Positions 14,001 through 25,539 of a stretch of DNA of 64,000 nt are shown in pieces. This stretch comes from Proteles cristata cristata. Lineage: Eukaryota > Chordata > Mammalia > Carnivora > Hyaenidae. The translations under genes and the position numbers were made by a program. The notes under the pieces were generated by a model. The model had not been told where the DNA came from and made no database searches. It saw only the letters and a program-made list of their open reading frames with translations. Each line of letters begins with the position of its first letter. Position 1 is the stretch's first letter. The DNA is taken from contig JAESUZ010002717.1 in the NCBI GenBank assembly GCA_017311185.1, positions 124,001 to 188,000 on the forward strand, read 5' to 3'.

Positions 14001-17000
14001 TCTCAGAATCATGAACCATGAGGTCATGACCTTACCTGAAACCACAAGTGGAGCCTCTTAACCAGATGAGCCACCCAGACACCCCACAAAATGCTCTTAT
14101 TTTAAAAGTCTGAAGGCTCATAATAGGATCTGATGCATTGTGAAGTAACGTATCAGGCAAGTGAAAGCCCCCCTAAACAGAACAGAAGGAAGGAAAGAAC
14201 AGAAAATGTCAGCAAAACATTTTTTTAAAACCTGTTCGGTCTTTCTGAGCTTTACGCCATCACAAGAATATCAGACTGTCCCTGGTGGAGCATGTGACTC
14301 ATGATCATGGGGTCGTGAGTTCCAGCCCCATGTTGGGTGTACTTAATTAAAAAAACTAAAAGAATATCAGACTATCCTTATTCAAGTCTCAGGTAATACC
14401 ACAATTACATACTTTAGAAGTGATCATTTCTATTGTTATCACTGAGGCTAAAGAAAAGTTACAAAATTTTATTGAAGACTGTTACCAAGGCTTTTGATTG
14501 CATTTTTGCAGTTGCTGTGAATGTGTGTGTAGTCTAGAGTGTTGCACTAGACCTTGGCAGCTAATTTGTAGAAAGTTTGGTACCCCTAATTTGGCAGGTA
14601 TTTACATATATGTGTATTTGTGATAAGGAAACCCCAATCTTATTTTTCTGTTCTAAAGATATTATAACATGGATAAAATCCTAACCTAAATTAAACTTTT
14701 AAAATTTTATGTTTACAGTTTAATGTAGCTCAGAAGTATATAATAAAGAAAAATGAGGGAGTAATGGAAATAATCTTAAGGCTCTTTTTTAAAAGGCTCC
14801 TTAAAAACAATTACTGAATATGCCTCACTTATTGCAGCAAACATTCTTGTGAGAACAACTTGTTAAGAGGCATCCTCATCAAATGCTGCTTTAGCAAGAA
14901 TTAATATACTCTGATTATGATGCTGCATTTACCTTTTCAAGAACTTTTCTGTTCCAAGCTAAGTATCTTAGTGATTTTTTAATAGTGGTATATCTGAGAT
15001 GTGTGTTAATTAACTGGTTTATTTCTATTTCAAATTATAAATTGGGATGAAAATAGCACAATCAATTATTAGTGTAATAGAAAATGTGGCCATTTGGGTA
15101 CTTTTTGTTTAGGGTTTACTTTTGCTGCTGTATTGGCAAAATACTGAAATGCAGAAGATGGACGTGTTCCAGAAGAGAAGATGGTAATTATAGGGAGGCA
15201 TCTGCTGTGACAGTTATATTCTGTACGTGTTACATCTATTGCTGTCATAATTGCAAGCAAACAAGGTTGTAGAGACTTGTCTTCATTTTGTGATGGATGG
15301 CTCTTTCCTTTGCAGCCAAACAGGCAAAAAGTTAATGGCGAAGTGTCGAATGCTTATCCAGGAGAATCAAGAGCTTGGAAGGCAGCTGTCCCAGGGACGT
15401 ATTGCACAACTTGAAGCAGAGTTGGCTTTACAGAAGAAATATAGTGAGGAGCTTAAAAGCAGTCAGGATGGTAAGGGTTTTTTTTTGAAAAATTTGGTTT
15501 AATTTGCACTGGCTTTAAAAAACTTGCCAGGCATGAATATTATAAAATTAGATTCTGTATGTGCTAATCTCTGCCATTAGTTCTATAAAATTACAAATGA
15601 GACATTTCTAGTTGGGGCACCTGGTTGGCTCAGTTGGTGAAGCGTCTAACTCTTGTTTTCCGCTCAGGTCATGATCTCAAGGTTCATGACTTCAAGTCCC
15701 ACATTGGGCTCTGTGCTCACAATAAGAAGACTGCTTGGACTTCTCTCCCCCACTTGTTCTCTCTCTAAAATTAAAAAAGAAAAAAATTCCTAGTTGAGTA
15801 GTAGCAAAGCCATTTAATTTTAGTGGCTCCCCTCCTTAATTGTTTATTGTACAAATTTCATGAGAAGTTTTTGAGTTTGGAGGGGTGGAATTTGGTGAAA
15901 CATAAGGCTTTACATAGACAAATTTATATTCAGTGTTTAAACGGGGGTTATCTCCATTTAATTTCTCTGTAAATGTAAATCTTGGGGGTATTTGGCTATT
16001 TCCAGTGGTCTAAAAATAAAAAATTGATTGTACCTGTTAAGGTCCTATTTAGTGAATAAGATGTAACTTTTGTTTTTTGGAAAGAGAAAGAATGAGCATG
16101 AGTGAGGGAGGGGCAGAGAGAGAGAATGAATCTAAAGCAGTTTCCATGCCCAGCATGAGCCCGTTTTGGGACTTGATCTCCTGACCATGAGATCATGACC
16201 TGAGCCAAAATCAAGAGATAGACATTCAACCGACTGAGTCACCCAGGTGCCCCTAAAGATGTAGTATTTAAATTTGCTAAAGGTAAATCAGACTTAACTA
16301 TCATTCTCTGTCTCTCCCCTGCCCCACTTTTGTTTTTTTGGCAAGTGTAGCTACATCTGGTCTGTTTATCTTCTCTTTGAGGAAGGATGAATAGTACCTA
16401 AAATATCTGACCAATGAAAATTAAATTGAGAATTGGTATATTTGACAGTTAATTCTGAAGATCAGTATTCAATGTAATCTTTTAAAGTATCTTTTCATAG
16501 TGATAGTTGTTAGCTCTTACTGTTTGTAAACATAGTAAATAGGAGATTTTGTATAGTAGTGAAGGACTTTTCCCTCTCCCAAGTCTTTATAGGATTTAAT
16601 TGACATGTGTATTTGATCAGTTTTCAAGAGTTCTTTTCTCTACTTTTTTTTTTTTTTTTTTTTTTGGATGTGGGATAGTCCTTTGTTAAAGCACAGGCCT
16701 CTTTGGAGTGTTAGAGTAGAGTACCCCTAGGGCAGAACCCGCTGTGGAGCTGAAACAGATGAAACAGACACTGGCAAGGAGGGTAAGGAGTAAGGGGACC
16801 TGCCATGTGGGCCCAGAGGTGAACCGATGTGGAGTGGATTTTGTTGTCTGTAATGAGTTGTATATGGGTAGATGGTTTAAATCAGGTTTAACTTGGATGC
16901 TTTATAGATAAGTTAAGCAAGTCTCCTCCCTCCAACCCCAAATACAGTTATTCTTGAATGGCTATTTTTAAATTCCAAGGGAAATTTTAAAGTATTTTGA

Positions 17001-17709
17001 GTTTTAGACTTCTATTTGTTCACTTAAACATTTATTGACAGCCTCGCTTTGTGGCAGGTACTAAGCAATGTTTTAAAAATATGTTTTCAGAGATATTAAA
17101 GTAGGTTTGACTCTCCTTTGCACAGAACTGAATGACTTCATCATTCAACTTGACGAAGAAGTGGAGGGTATGCAGAGCACCATTCTAGTTCTTCAGCAAC
17201 AGCTGAAAGAGACGCGTCAGCAATTGGCTCAGTACCAACAACAGCAGTCTCAAGCTGCAGCCCCAAGTACCAGCAGGACTACCCCTTCTGAGCCTGGAGG
17301 ACAGGCAGAGGCCACAGGTAAAGACTGCAGCCGGCTGGCCAACGGACCAAGTAATGGCAGTTCCTCCCGGCAGAGGACGTCTGGGTCTGGATTTCACAGG
17401 GAGGGGGACACAGCCGAAGATGACTTTCCTTCTTCTCCAGGGAATGGGAATAAGGCCTCCAACAGCTCAGAGGAGAGAACTGGCAGAGGAGGTAGTAGTT
17501 ACGTAAATCAACTCAGTGCGGGGTATGAAAGTGTAGACTCTCCCACGGGCAGTGAAAATTCTCTCACACACCACTCAAATGACACAGACTCCAATCATGA
17601 CCCTCAAGAGGAGAAAACAGTGAGTGGGAAAGGTAACCGAACTGCGGGTTCCCGCCACGTTCAGAATGGCTTGGACTCAAGTGTAAATGTACAGGGTTCA
17701 GTTTTGTAA
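2081..17709 (+). CDS. WTAP: WTAP, m6A methyltransferase regulatory subunit (lacks first coding exon)
   Basis: Nuclear adaptor of the m6A writer complex: it binds METTL3/METTL14 and VIRMA, places them in nuclear speckles, and affects splicing. Coding exons seen: 2081-2136, 4757-4815, 6299-6426, 10118-10296, 15316-15470 and 17126-17709 (stop TAA). All have AG/GT borders and joining phases. They encode 386 residues; the missing 10 N-terminal residues, which carry the lysines of the basic NLS, must lie upstream, giving the family length of 396. Reading begins VRLSETDFKVMARDELILRW. The middle is a long Glu/Gln/Lys-rich coiled coil (EEKLKQQQQES, ELEQTKDKLEQAQNELSAW, then IAQLEAELALQKKYSEELKS). The last exon ends the coiled coil (LKETRQQLAQYQQQQSQ) and adds a disordered Ser/Gly/Asn-rich tail ending NVQGSVL. 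No frameshift or premature stop. Very strong match to the mammalian protein as I know it. Confidence 0.97.
3838..4146. mobile_element. Old DNA transposon remnant (non-autonomous, pogo/Tigger-like)
   Basis: Ends are imperfect inverted repeats (CAGTTGACCCTTGATGAACA and GGGGTCAAAGGTCAACTAA) next to TA. The inside carries ATTTGAACTGTGTGAGTCCA and AGTAGGCTGTTAGTAGTTAT, familiar from a common mammalian fossil element. Exact family not assigned. Confidence 0.6.
4924..5121 (-). mobile_element. Carnivore SINE with target duplication
   Basis: Flanked by AGCAATTGTAATTTTT at 4908-4923 and 5122-5137. It lies just after a WTAP exon. Confidence 0.9.
5601..5800 (+). mobile_element. Carnivore SINE
   Basis: GGGGCACCTGGGGCCCTCCG head, CTCAAAAATAAACATTTAAG tail. 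Confidence 0.85.
7061..7287 (+). mobile_element. Carnivore SINE with target duplication
   Basis: TAATCTCTA precedes the head and recurs after the AAATAAAATAAAAA tail. Confidence 0.9.
7290..7372 (-). mobile_element. Short old carnivore SINE fragment
   Basis: GTGGGGCTCAAACTCATGACCC and CAACTGAGCCAGGCAGGCAT are the reversed tRNA-like half of an older subfamily. Confidence 0.6.
7705..7906 (-). mobile_element. Carnivore SINE
   Basis: TTTATTTTTGAGAGACAGAC to AACTGAGCCACCCAGACGCC. Confidence 0.9.
8887..9075 (+). mobile_element. Carnivore SINE
   Basis: GGGGCACCTGAGTGTCTCAG head, long CT-rich tail and AAAAATAAAATG end. Confidence 0.9.
9405..9580. mobile_element. MIR SINE remnant
   Basis: CTAGACTGGGAGTCAGGAGG, CAGTTGGCTTATTTCATTTC and ATAATTCCGTGATTC follow the MIR core order. 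Confidence 0.6.
10297..12115 (+). other. WTAP: WTAP short-isoform 3' end: intronic stop, candidate alternative terminal exon and 3'UTR
   Basis: If the donor at 10297 is not used, translation passes ...PD then AGG TAA (stop 10298-10300). This gives a 151-residue protein, the length of the short human WTAP isoform. About 220 bases downstream is a second option. A long pyrimidine tract and CAG acceptor end at 10515, and an open frame from 10516 to a TAG at 10574-10576 would replace the C-terminus with about 20 residues (RGLMASDYSEEVATSEKFPF). Downstream sequence to about 12.1 kb has only small T-rich repeats, and AATAAA at 12089-12094 could end the transcript. The stop is certain from sequence; use of the exon and of the polyA site is inference. 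Confidence 0.6.
12089..12094 (+). terminator. WTAP: Possible intronic polyadenylation signal of the WTAP short transcript
   Basis: AATAAA about 1.5 kb past the alternative stops in WTAP. Other hexamers or variants (ATTAAA near 11321) lie upstream, so site choice is uncertain. Confidence 0.4.
12290..12720. mobile_element. Probable old LINE remnant in WTAP intron
   Basis: AATACATGCTCATGTATAAA, later CCCCTGCCCCTAACACACAC and TTAATGGTTACATAATATTTC, resemble decayed L1/L2-type 3' sequence. Family and strand not assigned. Confidence 0.35.
13888..14085 (-). mobile_element. Carnivore SINE
   Basis: AATGTTTATTTTTGAGAGAA to GATGAGCCACCCAGACACCC. Confidence 0.9.
14278..14362 (+). mobile_element. Short old carnivore SINE
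   Basis: TGGTGGAGCATGTGACTCAT, GTTCCAGCCCCATGTTGGGT then an A-rich end; same subtype as the copy at 18543. Confidence 0.7.
15616..15782 (+). mobile_element. Carnivore SINE
   Basis: Target TTCTAGTTG before and TTCCTAGTTG after; it sits 145 bases past a WTAP exon. Confidence 0.85.
16060..16253 (-). mobile_element. Carnivore SINE
   Basis: GAGAAAGAATGAGCATGAGT to GACTGAGTCACCCAGGTGCC. Confidence 0.9.
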
Positions 17710-18392
17710 TATTTTTTCCGACAAATTTTTATACAGTGTCATTTAATTTGGGAGAGGATACTGTCCAGAAAATTAACGCATACTTTTGTCACAATTTGCC
17801 TTTTTTTGTGGGTGTGGTTTTTTTTTCTTTCCCTCCCCGCTCCTCCCCTCCCCCCCCCTTGCTTCAATACCTCTGCCACTTTGGAAGTTGTAACAGTTAA
17901 TTACCTTGAATGTTGCTAAAAGGACATTTTGTGTAGGGTCAAGTTATTTTTATATGAGTTAATGTGAAGTTGTAAATGGAAATCTTTCCCTAAAGTATAA
18001 CACAATGATGTCTGTATAAATCCGTGTCTATCCTAGAACCTGTGCTGTGTAAGGGCATTCTTACTCATGCTGTTATTATACTTATGCACCATTCAGACGT
18101 GTTAGAGTAGATGTGGGTTTATGACTGCCAAGTTTGCCCAGTACAGTAGTTTTATCACTAAAAGTTGGACTTGCTGATGGAGTCCTACAGTAGTTTCAGT
18201 GTTAGATACAGTTTTTTCCACCATACATCTGTGCATTTTCTCTTTAGGTGACTGAATGTTTAAGAAATTTGTGTGCATAGTTACTCAGTTTTTATGAACT
18301 GTTCTATCCTGTTAATGCATATTGCTCTGTGACTCCAGTATATCTTACCTGTACTGACCAAACCTAAATAAAGATTTTTATTGTAACTGCTT
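17710..18392 (+). other. WTAP: WTAP 3'UTR
   Basis: About 680 bases follow the stop without repeats: T-rich sequence, a C-rich tract near 17830-17862, then unique sequence. A single canonical polyA hexamer at its end is followed by a T/GT-rich region typical of a downstream element, so the mRNA should end near 18385-18392. Confidence 0.85.
18367..18372 (+). terminator. WTAP: WTAP polyadenylation signal AATAAA
   Basis: Canonical AATAAA about 660 bases after the WTAP stop, followed within 30 bases by GTGTTAG and a TTTTTTATTTGTGTGTG stretch, the usual U/GU-rich downstream element. Confidence 0.85.
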
Positions 18393-18542
18393 GTGTTAGT
18401 TTTTTTATTTGTGTGTGTTTGTGTAGCATTCATTGAATTGCTGAGGTTCTACTCATAATTCTTCAACATACCACAAAGGTGAAACTGAAATTCATGCATT
18501 GATTTTGATTGTGCACTTAATTTTTTAAAAATATATTCTTTG

Positions 18543-18645
18543 GGGTGCTCGGCTGACGGAGCATGTGACTCCTAGATCTCCGGGTTGTGTGTTCAAGCCC
18601 CACGTTGGGTATACAGATTACTTAAATAAAATCTTTTTAAAAGTA
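18543..18645 (+). mobile_element. Short old carnivore SINE
   Basis: GGTGCTCGGCTGACGGAGCA and TTCAAGCCCCACGTTGGGTA, then AAATAAAATC. Confidence 0.75.
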
Positions 18646-19252
18646 TATGCTTCGCTCTGCAAGATGAACATGGAATTTAGGACTATAAATGTTTTTCCTG
18701 ACTTGTAAAAATAATTATTATAAAATACTCAAATATACAGAAAAGTATAAAGAAGAAAATTAGTTACCTAAGTATTTGTTAGGTTTTAGTTGAGAAGTAG
18801 ACTTTGAAATGATTTCAGGTCATTAGGATATCTGTGTAGTAGTCCGTGATGTTTGTTTTAAAACACTGGCCACTGCTACTGATATATACTAATAATATGT
18901 CTGCTGATGCAGTGAAGTCTGTGTTCCAGAATGGTTTTAGAGTCTATAGCTTTTGATACATAAGTAGTTGAGGAAATGTGATTTCCACTGAAAGCAAGAT
19001 ATTTTCTTGTTGTAGGTATTACTTGTAATAGTGGAATTAGGACACCTGAAACTGAGGTACAGCTTATTTGAAAATAACTCCTGTGTTTTGGCTCGTTCAA
19101 CTGGCATCCAAGTACATCTTGTCTTCATTGGTGTATTTACAATACTGCACTTTTTGACTTGATTAGCCTTCTGTGCAGTCTCAAATTCTACACGACTTTA
19201 AATACATTTACTTAGGATAACTTAACATTTTGGTGTAAATTAAAATACTACA

Positions 19253-19445
19253 GGCGCCTGGGTGGCTCAGTCAGTTAAGCGTCTGACTTCAGGTCATGAT
19301 CTCAACAGCTTGTGTGCCTGAGGCCTGCATCAGGCTCTGTGCTGAGAGCTCAGAGCCCTGGAGCTGCTTCGGATTCTGTGTCTCCCTCTCTCTCTGCCTC
19401 TCCCCAGCTCATGCTCTTTCTCTCAAAAATAAATGTTTAAAAAAA
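19253..19445 (+). mobile_element. Carnivore SINE
   Basis: GGCGCCTGGGTGGCTCAGTC head, CTCTCAAAAATAAATGTTT end. Confidence 0.92.
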
Positions 19446-19754
19446 ATTTTTTTAAATACTAAATATTCCTTGGATTTATGAAGTACTTTGGTTTTTCTTA
19501 GGTACTTTTTTAACCTTGCCCAAATTAAGTAAAAACGGAGTTTCTTTTGAGGTTCTGTAATCCTTGGCATAGAATAGGAAATTAACTTTTCAACTAGTGA
19601 TAGAATTTTATGACTAAATTTAATATAGAACTGTTATATGTCATACCAATTTTCAAGTTTCTGATGCATCTGTGTTGGGCAGAGAGAACTTGGGATTGTG
19701 CAAAGTCCGTATTTTTCATTTTTGGAATTGGATGCTTTATTTGCTTGGTATGAC

Positions 19755-19978
19755 TAAGAGAGGTGTAAGTCTTAATCCAGGTTCAGAAGGTGGCCTGGCC
19801 CCTGAAGCTATTGGGTTTGAATCTTTGCTTTACCACTTACCTGCTTCATGGCTTGAGCAAACTGCTTTCTCTTTCGGTGGCTGTTTTTCCCTGGAAATTA
19901 AATGAGCTAATACACGTGAAGTGCTTACAACAGTGCGAAGCACATAGTGGCTGCTCAGTAAATGTTAGCCATTCCTAA
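19755..19978. mobile_element. MIR SINE remnant
   Basis: GGGTTTGAATCTTTGCTTTA, AATTAAATGAGCTAATACAC and AGCACATAGTGGCTGCTCAG are clear MIR blocks in order. Confidence 0.8.
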
Positions 19979-20436
19979 AGTTCTCGAAGTTCCAGTCCTG
20001 ATGACAGACCATCTCCCCTGATCAGATTTCAAATATAAATTTGTATTTGGATAGTTTCCACTGAAAGGGAAAAGATCATAGCTTACATTAAATGGATTCT
20101 GAGTTCTTGGATGTAAAGGTGAAAAGCTGCCTGTGTTTACTTCCTGTTAAAAGTGTATTCCTTCTCTTTAAGTGGGACAAGTGGGCGTGCTGAAGCGTTT
20201 TTTTGACAACCTCCAGCAACGGAGAATCTCGTGATTTGGCAAAAACGAGTACTGCCAAAGAAGGTTAATTATTAGTGCAGTCAACTTGGATAAAGCCCAA
20301 GGTCAGTAAAGGTTTTATGTCTCCATTTTAGCATCATTCTGGAGAGAGCTGTAATATGAAGAAAGCAAAAAAAATGCCTGAACATTTTTTGATGTCTGTT
20401 GAGTACTTACATGCCAGAAACAAATCTTTTTTTCTT

Positions 20437-20646
20437 TTTTCTTTTAATGTTTTTTATTTATTTCTGAGAGAGAGATCGCGCATGAGCAGGGCAGGGTCAG
20501 AGAGGGAGGGAGACACAGAATCTGAAACAGGCTCCAGGCTCTGAGCTGTCAGCACAGAGCCCAATGCAGGGCTCGAACCCACGAACTGTGAGATCATTAC
20601 CTGAGCCGAAGTCAGACACTTAACCAACTGAGCCACCCAGGTGCCC
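20437..20646 (-). mobile_element. Carnivore SINE
   Basis: TTTATTTCTGAGAGAGAGAT to GCCACCCAGGTGCCCT; ACAAAT repeated at both edges. Confidence 0.92.
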
Positions 20647-21111
20647 TCACAAATACTTCTTTCATCTGGTTTTTTAACATCACCCCCATGAGAAGAAGTA
20701 CTTGTTGGTTATTTTACAGAACAACAAATGGGTTTAAAAGGGTTAAGTGATCACTCAAGGGTTGGTAAGTGTTGGATCTACCCTGTAGGGTGCTGTCACC
20801 CAAGCTTCCTGGACAATACTCACCTCTAAGCTAGCAGCAGAAGCCTGTCTGATTCTAGAGCCTGGGCTTGGGGCTGTGTCATCCTGCTGGTCCTCTTGAG
20901 ACGGAGCTGCACTTGAGCTGAGGATGACAGCCCACAGTGGTCAGAGTGGCTACCGAGTCCGATATGTAGGAGCTGGCGGCAACCACAGGACCCAGTGATG
21001 CGGTGATGGGGAAAATGGAAATTATAAAGATTTTTAGTATGTAGCTGAAGACTCTGGCTGAAGTAAGAGTTTAGTTAAGAATAGTCTTTTGGAAGTGGTT
21101 AATTTGACTTT

Positions 21112-21296
21112 TTTTTTTTTTTTAATGTTTATTATTGAAAGAGAGAAAGCAGGGGATGGGCAGAGAAAGAGGGAGACAGAATCTAAAGCAGGCTCTGTCA
21201 GCACAGAGCCCAAAGCGGGGCTCAAACTCACAAACGGCCAAATCATGACCTGAGCCGAAATCGGATGTTTAACCGGCTGAGCCACCCAGGCGCCCC
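21112..21296 (-). mobile_element. Carnivore SINE with target duplication
   Basis: TTTGACTTTT on both sides. Confidence 0.92.
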
Positions 21297-22077
21297 AGTT
21301 TGACTTTTGAAGGTGATGCCAGTTTGTGGACAGGAGGAACGAGAGCATTTTGTAAAGGTCTGGCATTGTTGGGGATGTACCAGTTGCCGTCTGTTCACAG
21401 AAGTTTCTGCAGACACTGCTGCTGGGAAGATTGTAATGAGAACAGAAATGTCACAATACTTGGTACAGAGGGCTCACTTCCTTCTCTTGGCCTCGGCTGT
21501 AGATGACACAACTGACCATTCCAATTTCTGGGACACTTAAAAACATCATGCAAAGCCATTCTTTCTCTGAGATGCTCCTTATTTCTCATTCATAGCAGTT
21601 TGTCCTCTAGACCAGCCGTTGCCCCCCTGCTCTTCTCTGATGACACTTTCCTAGGAATTCGTTTATCCCTGTGGTTATAATGAACACTTCTTACAACCCA
21701 GGATAACGTCATCACCTTTGGTCTGGAGCCGTCACGGGGGAGTTGCGCCCAGAAAGTATTGAGCTACCCCTGTTGTAGAATGTGCTGCAAATCATCTGTG
21801 GCCGATCTGCTCCGGTGGTTCACTGCTCCCTTCAGACCAACGGGGGGTTTTGCCGCAAGGGAGGTGGGGGGATGCTGCCCTCTGGCCTAAATCTGGCCTG
21901 CACGCCTGCAACCCTGTTTGTGAAACTGCACCAAGAATGGTTGCGAGGCCCCTTTCAGAGAAACTGGCTCAGCGCTGCGGTAGCAGCGGCCCCTCGTTCA
22001 CACGTGGAGATGATGGTGGCTACCTACCCACTCCTCACCAGCCCGGGTAGCGTGTGATCCTAGATCTAGATGCAGGG

Positions 22078-22306
22078 GTTTTTTTTTTTGTTTTTTTTTT
22101 AATTTTTATTTATTTCTAGGAGAGAGAGATAGACAGCGTGAACAGGGGAGGGTCAGAGAGAGAGGGAGACACAGACTCTGAAACAGGCTCCAGGCTCCGA
22201 GCTGGCAGTCAGCACAGAGCCCGACGCGGGGCTCGAACCCACGAACCGCGAGATCATGACCTAAGTGAAAGTCGGACGCTTAACCGACTAAGCCACCCAG
22301 GCGCCC
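22078..22306 (-). mobile_element. Young felid SINE
   Basis: Near-consensus copy (GAGCCCGACGCGGGGCTCGA, CCGACTAAGCCACCCAGGCG) with target duplication TAGATGCAG. Confidence 0.95.
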
Positions 22307-24176
22307 CTAGATGCAGTTTTTAAAATGATAAGTCTTCTTTTGCCTGTTCGTTATTCTTAGTTCTTACCTGGCCCATGCAAAGCTCTGAGTAGAGCTTGAC
22401 GAGCAACTACAATGAGAACTCCCCTGACACAAGGTGCTCCCTGGCCCCGCAACAGAAGCAAGCAGTTACCCTCAGTTTTTGCTTTTCACTTGGTTCTTGA
22501 TAGAGCCTTCAACCAGGAAACAGTTGAATACATTCCTTGCAGCCAGAAGAATACATTCATATTCATTCACATGTGTTACGCACTGGACATGAATCTATTC
22601 ACTCATACTGAATGCCTGTAACGTGTTAGGAGCTGTGCTGTGCATAAAGCAATATAACAAGATGATCTTGTAAAGATTATGTAGTCCAGTATCGGAGCCA
22701 GATGGGACTAGGAGCCTTAAGATCTGGAAAGAAGATAAGTTCAGTAGGTGATGTCAACGGGCACTGAGCGCAGGAGATAGGAAGGCTTCCTGGAAGAAGT
22801 GATGTCTAAGTGGAGTGTTCCTCCCCAGTAGGTTGGTTAACAAAAGATAGGTGTACTGCCAATTGAGATTTTGAATAGAGAAGAAACAATAAAGGCTGGG
22901 AGAGGTAGATATTATCATGAATTTGGCTGAGATGTGGTAAATTTGATGGGCTTGTGTGCAATTTTAATGGAGAGGGCATCTGCTCAGGGGTAAACTAGGT
23001 TAGAGAGCGAGATTTCACTGTGGTCAGCTTATGGTAGTAACCAAAGCCATGGGAGTGACTGGCATTACCCGGAGTGCTAGTGCAAAGTCACGGCCTCGGG
23101 GGAGTATGTTAAGGGGCAAAGGAAGCCCACAAAGGAGACTGAGCAGCCAGAGATGTAAGAAGACACTGGGCTAGAATAGAGCCTGAAGCCCAGGGACAGG
23201 GTCCATACATTTCTCGGACTCACATGTTTGAGGACAGAGAGTACATTTCAGACAGGAGGATCGTAGATTTGCTGCTGAGTTCTTAGGGAGGACTGCTGAT
23301 TCCATCATGACTCCAGACTAAGAATTTCCCCTGACGGAAACCGAATTATCCAAGCTCTTCCAACCTTACCTGTGGGGCCCATGCTCCAGCTAGCTTCTCT
23401 GGTTCATTTGGCCCACCCGCATACCTTTGCCAAGTCTTAATGTAGATTCCCAGGACCTAATGAGTTTTCAATCTAGTTGAAAACTCTCCAGGATTCTGCA
23501 GGCTCGGAAGCAGTTTCCCTTCCACAACGTTGTGACCAAGTTCTCTTGCTCCATTGTTCTCAACCAGCTGTACTGCCTACCTAGAAACCCTTTCCTTCCT
23601 ACCATATTTAGGTTGTTTCTCTTTGATTTCTCAAACCTCTAAAAAAAACTTCCTACCAGAAATTCAGCTTGGATAAATCAGGATGTTTTCAGTTGCATGG
23701 AACACGATAGCTCGTCTAATTCGGGCTGGCTTAAACAATAAGGAATATTTGTCTCAGGTATTTGGAAAATCGGAGGTTGAATTCAGAGGCTGCACTAAGG
23801 ATAGACTTTAGAGATGCCCTCAAAGGCTGTAGCTCTTTCCATCTCTGCTCTGCTGTCCTCAGTCAGAGGACAAAGTTGGCCTTGCCACCGTACTGGCTCT
23901 CCTCATGCCCAAAAGTGGGGGTGCAGCAGTACCTGGCATCACTCCCAGATACCGTCTGAAGGGAAGAAGAGTCGATCTTTCTAGATCTTCCAGTGAGAAT
24001 TCTGTTCCCAGAGCCACCCAGCAAGCTTCCTTCACACTTCTGTGGCCAAGACTGAGTTATAGGTCTGTTCTAAGACCATTGTCCAGGGCTAAGACTAATT
24101 ATGTGGAGTAAAATGGATGTTGGGAATCCATCACTATAACTAGATATTTGGAAAGAAGTGAAACGTATCAGGTCTA

Positions 24177-24402
24177 GGGAGACCTGGGGGGCTCTCTCAG
24201 TTAAGCATCTGACTTTGACTCAGGTCATGAGCTCACAGTTCATGTGTTCAAGCACTGTGTCAGGCTCTGTGCTGACAGCTCAAAGCCCGGAGCCTGCTTC
24301 GGATTTTGTGTCTCCTTCTCTGCCTGCCCCTCCCCTGTTCATGCCCTGTCTTCTGTCTCTCAAAAATCAATAAAAAAGTTAAAAAAAACACTTTTTTTTT
24401 GA
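24177..24402 (+). mobile_element. Carnivore SINE with target duplication
   Basis: ACGTATCAGGTCTA on both sides. Confidence 0.92.
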
Positions 24403-24516
24403 GACGTATCAGGTCTAAATAGACATGATATTCCAGCTATCACCAATTACCCCTCCAAAGTGTTTACCATTTATTCAAACACACCTTGCCAATATTGACA
24501 ATCGATGATTTTTTAT

Positions 24517-24725
24517 TAAAAAAATTTTTTATTCTTTATTTTTGAGAGACACACAGAGTGTGAACCAGGGAAGGACAGAGAGAGAGGGAGACACAGAATC
24601 TGAAGCAAGCTCTAGGTTCTGAGCTGTCAGCACAAAGCCCCATGCGGGACTTGAACTCACAAACCATGAGATCATGACCTGAGCCAAAGTTGGACACTTA
24701 ACCAACTGAGCCACCCAGGTGCCCC
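24517..24725 (-). mobile_element. Carnivore SINE with target duplication
   Basis: ACAATCGATGATT on both sides. Confidence 0.92.
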
Positions 24726-24761
24726 AACAATCGATGATTGTTTAATGTTAATTATTATTCA

Positions 24762-24960
24762 AATATTTTATTCATTTTTAAATTTAAAATGTTTAGAGAG
24801 AGAGAGCTCAAATGGGAGGGAGAGGCAGAGGGAGAGAGAGAGAATCCCAAGCAGGCTCCACACTCCGTGCAGAGCCCAACACAGGGCTTGATCCAATGAC
24901 CCTGGGATCATGACTGGAACTGAAATCAAGAGTCAACTGACTGAGCCACCCACGCTCTCA
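24762..24960 (-). mobile_element. Older carnivore SINE
   Basis: GAGAGAGAGCTCAAATGGGA to CAACTGACTGAGCCACCCAC. Confidence 0.8.
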
Positions 24961-24997
24961 CCAACATAATCCCAAAAAATATATATTTTAAAGACTG

Positions 24998-25092
24998 TTT
25001 TTTAGTAATCTGTACCCCCAGCATGGGATTCAAACTCACAACTCTGAAATGGAGTTACATGCTCCACCTACTGAACAAGCCAGGTGGTGGCC
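24998..25092 (-). mobile_element. Short old carnivore SINE
   Basis: CCCAGCATGGGATTCAAACT and TACATGCTCCACCTACTGAA form the reversed tRNA-like half. Confidence 0.6.
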
Positions 25093-25539
25093 CAATTAAC
25101 CAAATATTTGTTTGAGTCTCCATATTTATGGCTGACTCTGATCTCTATGGGATCTTACAAGCCCTTGGGGATTTGCTAAAGCTTTTGGACAATGTCATGA
25201 AGATTCATTAATACTTATTTGATACGCAGTAAGGAGCCAGGGTGGATCCGGACCAGCGCTGAGTGCTAGAGAGAAGACAAAGCAAGACCTCACCCTCAGA
25301 GACTTAGACTAGACTGTGGGGTGGGGTGTGTCCTGGAGAAAACAGCCAGACCCGAGGCTGAAGAGGTGACCAGAGGGGCCAGGTATTAAGGTTCCTACGT
25401 AGCTCCGAAAAATTCTGAGCTTTGTCCATAAGAGCTAGGAAGTGGCAAAGGGTTTGTGTTTCACGAGAGTGACCCAACTTGTTACATGCACCCGCTTCTT
25501 TCAGATTCTCCCTCTGCCAAGCGGAGGGAAGTCCTTTCG

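Larger units (their letters stand above)
18393..25539. other. Intergenic region between WTAP and ACAT2
   Basis: About 7.1 kb without a coding exon that I can support. It holds SINEs and a MIR (listed separately), with unique sequence at 19980-20430, 20650-21110, 21300-22060 and 22310-24170. The part at 23640-24110 looks like an old interspersed repeat I cannot name. No RNA gene or strong CpG block seen before 25540. Confidence 0.7.

Noticed and set aside
20454..20636. Recurrent small peptides of the type [20 protein letters not shown]
   Set aside because: They recur wherever a SINE occurs because they are translations of the tRNA-like SINE head, not genes.
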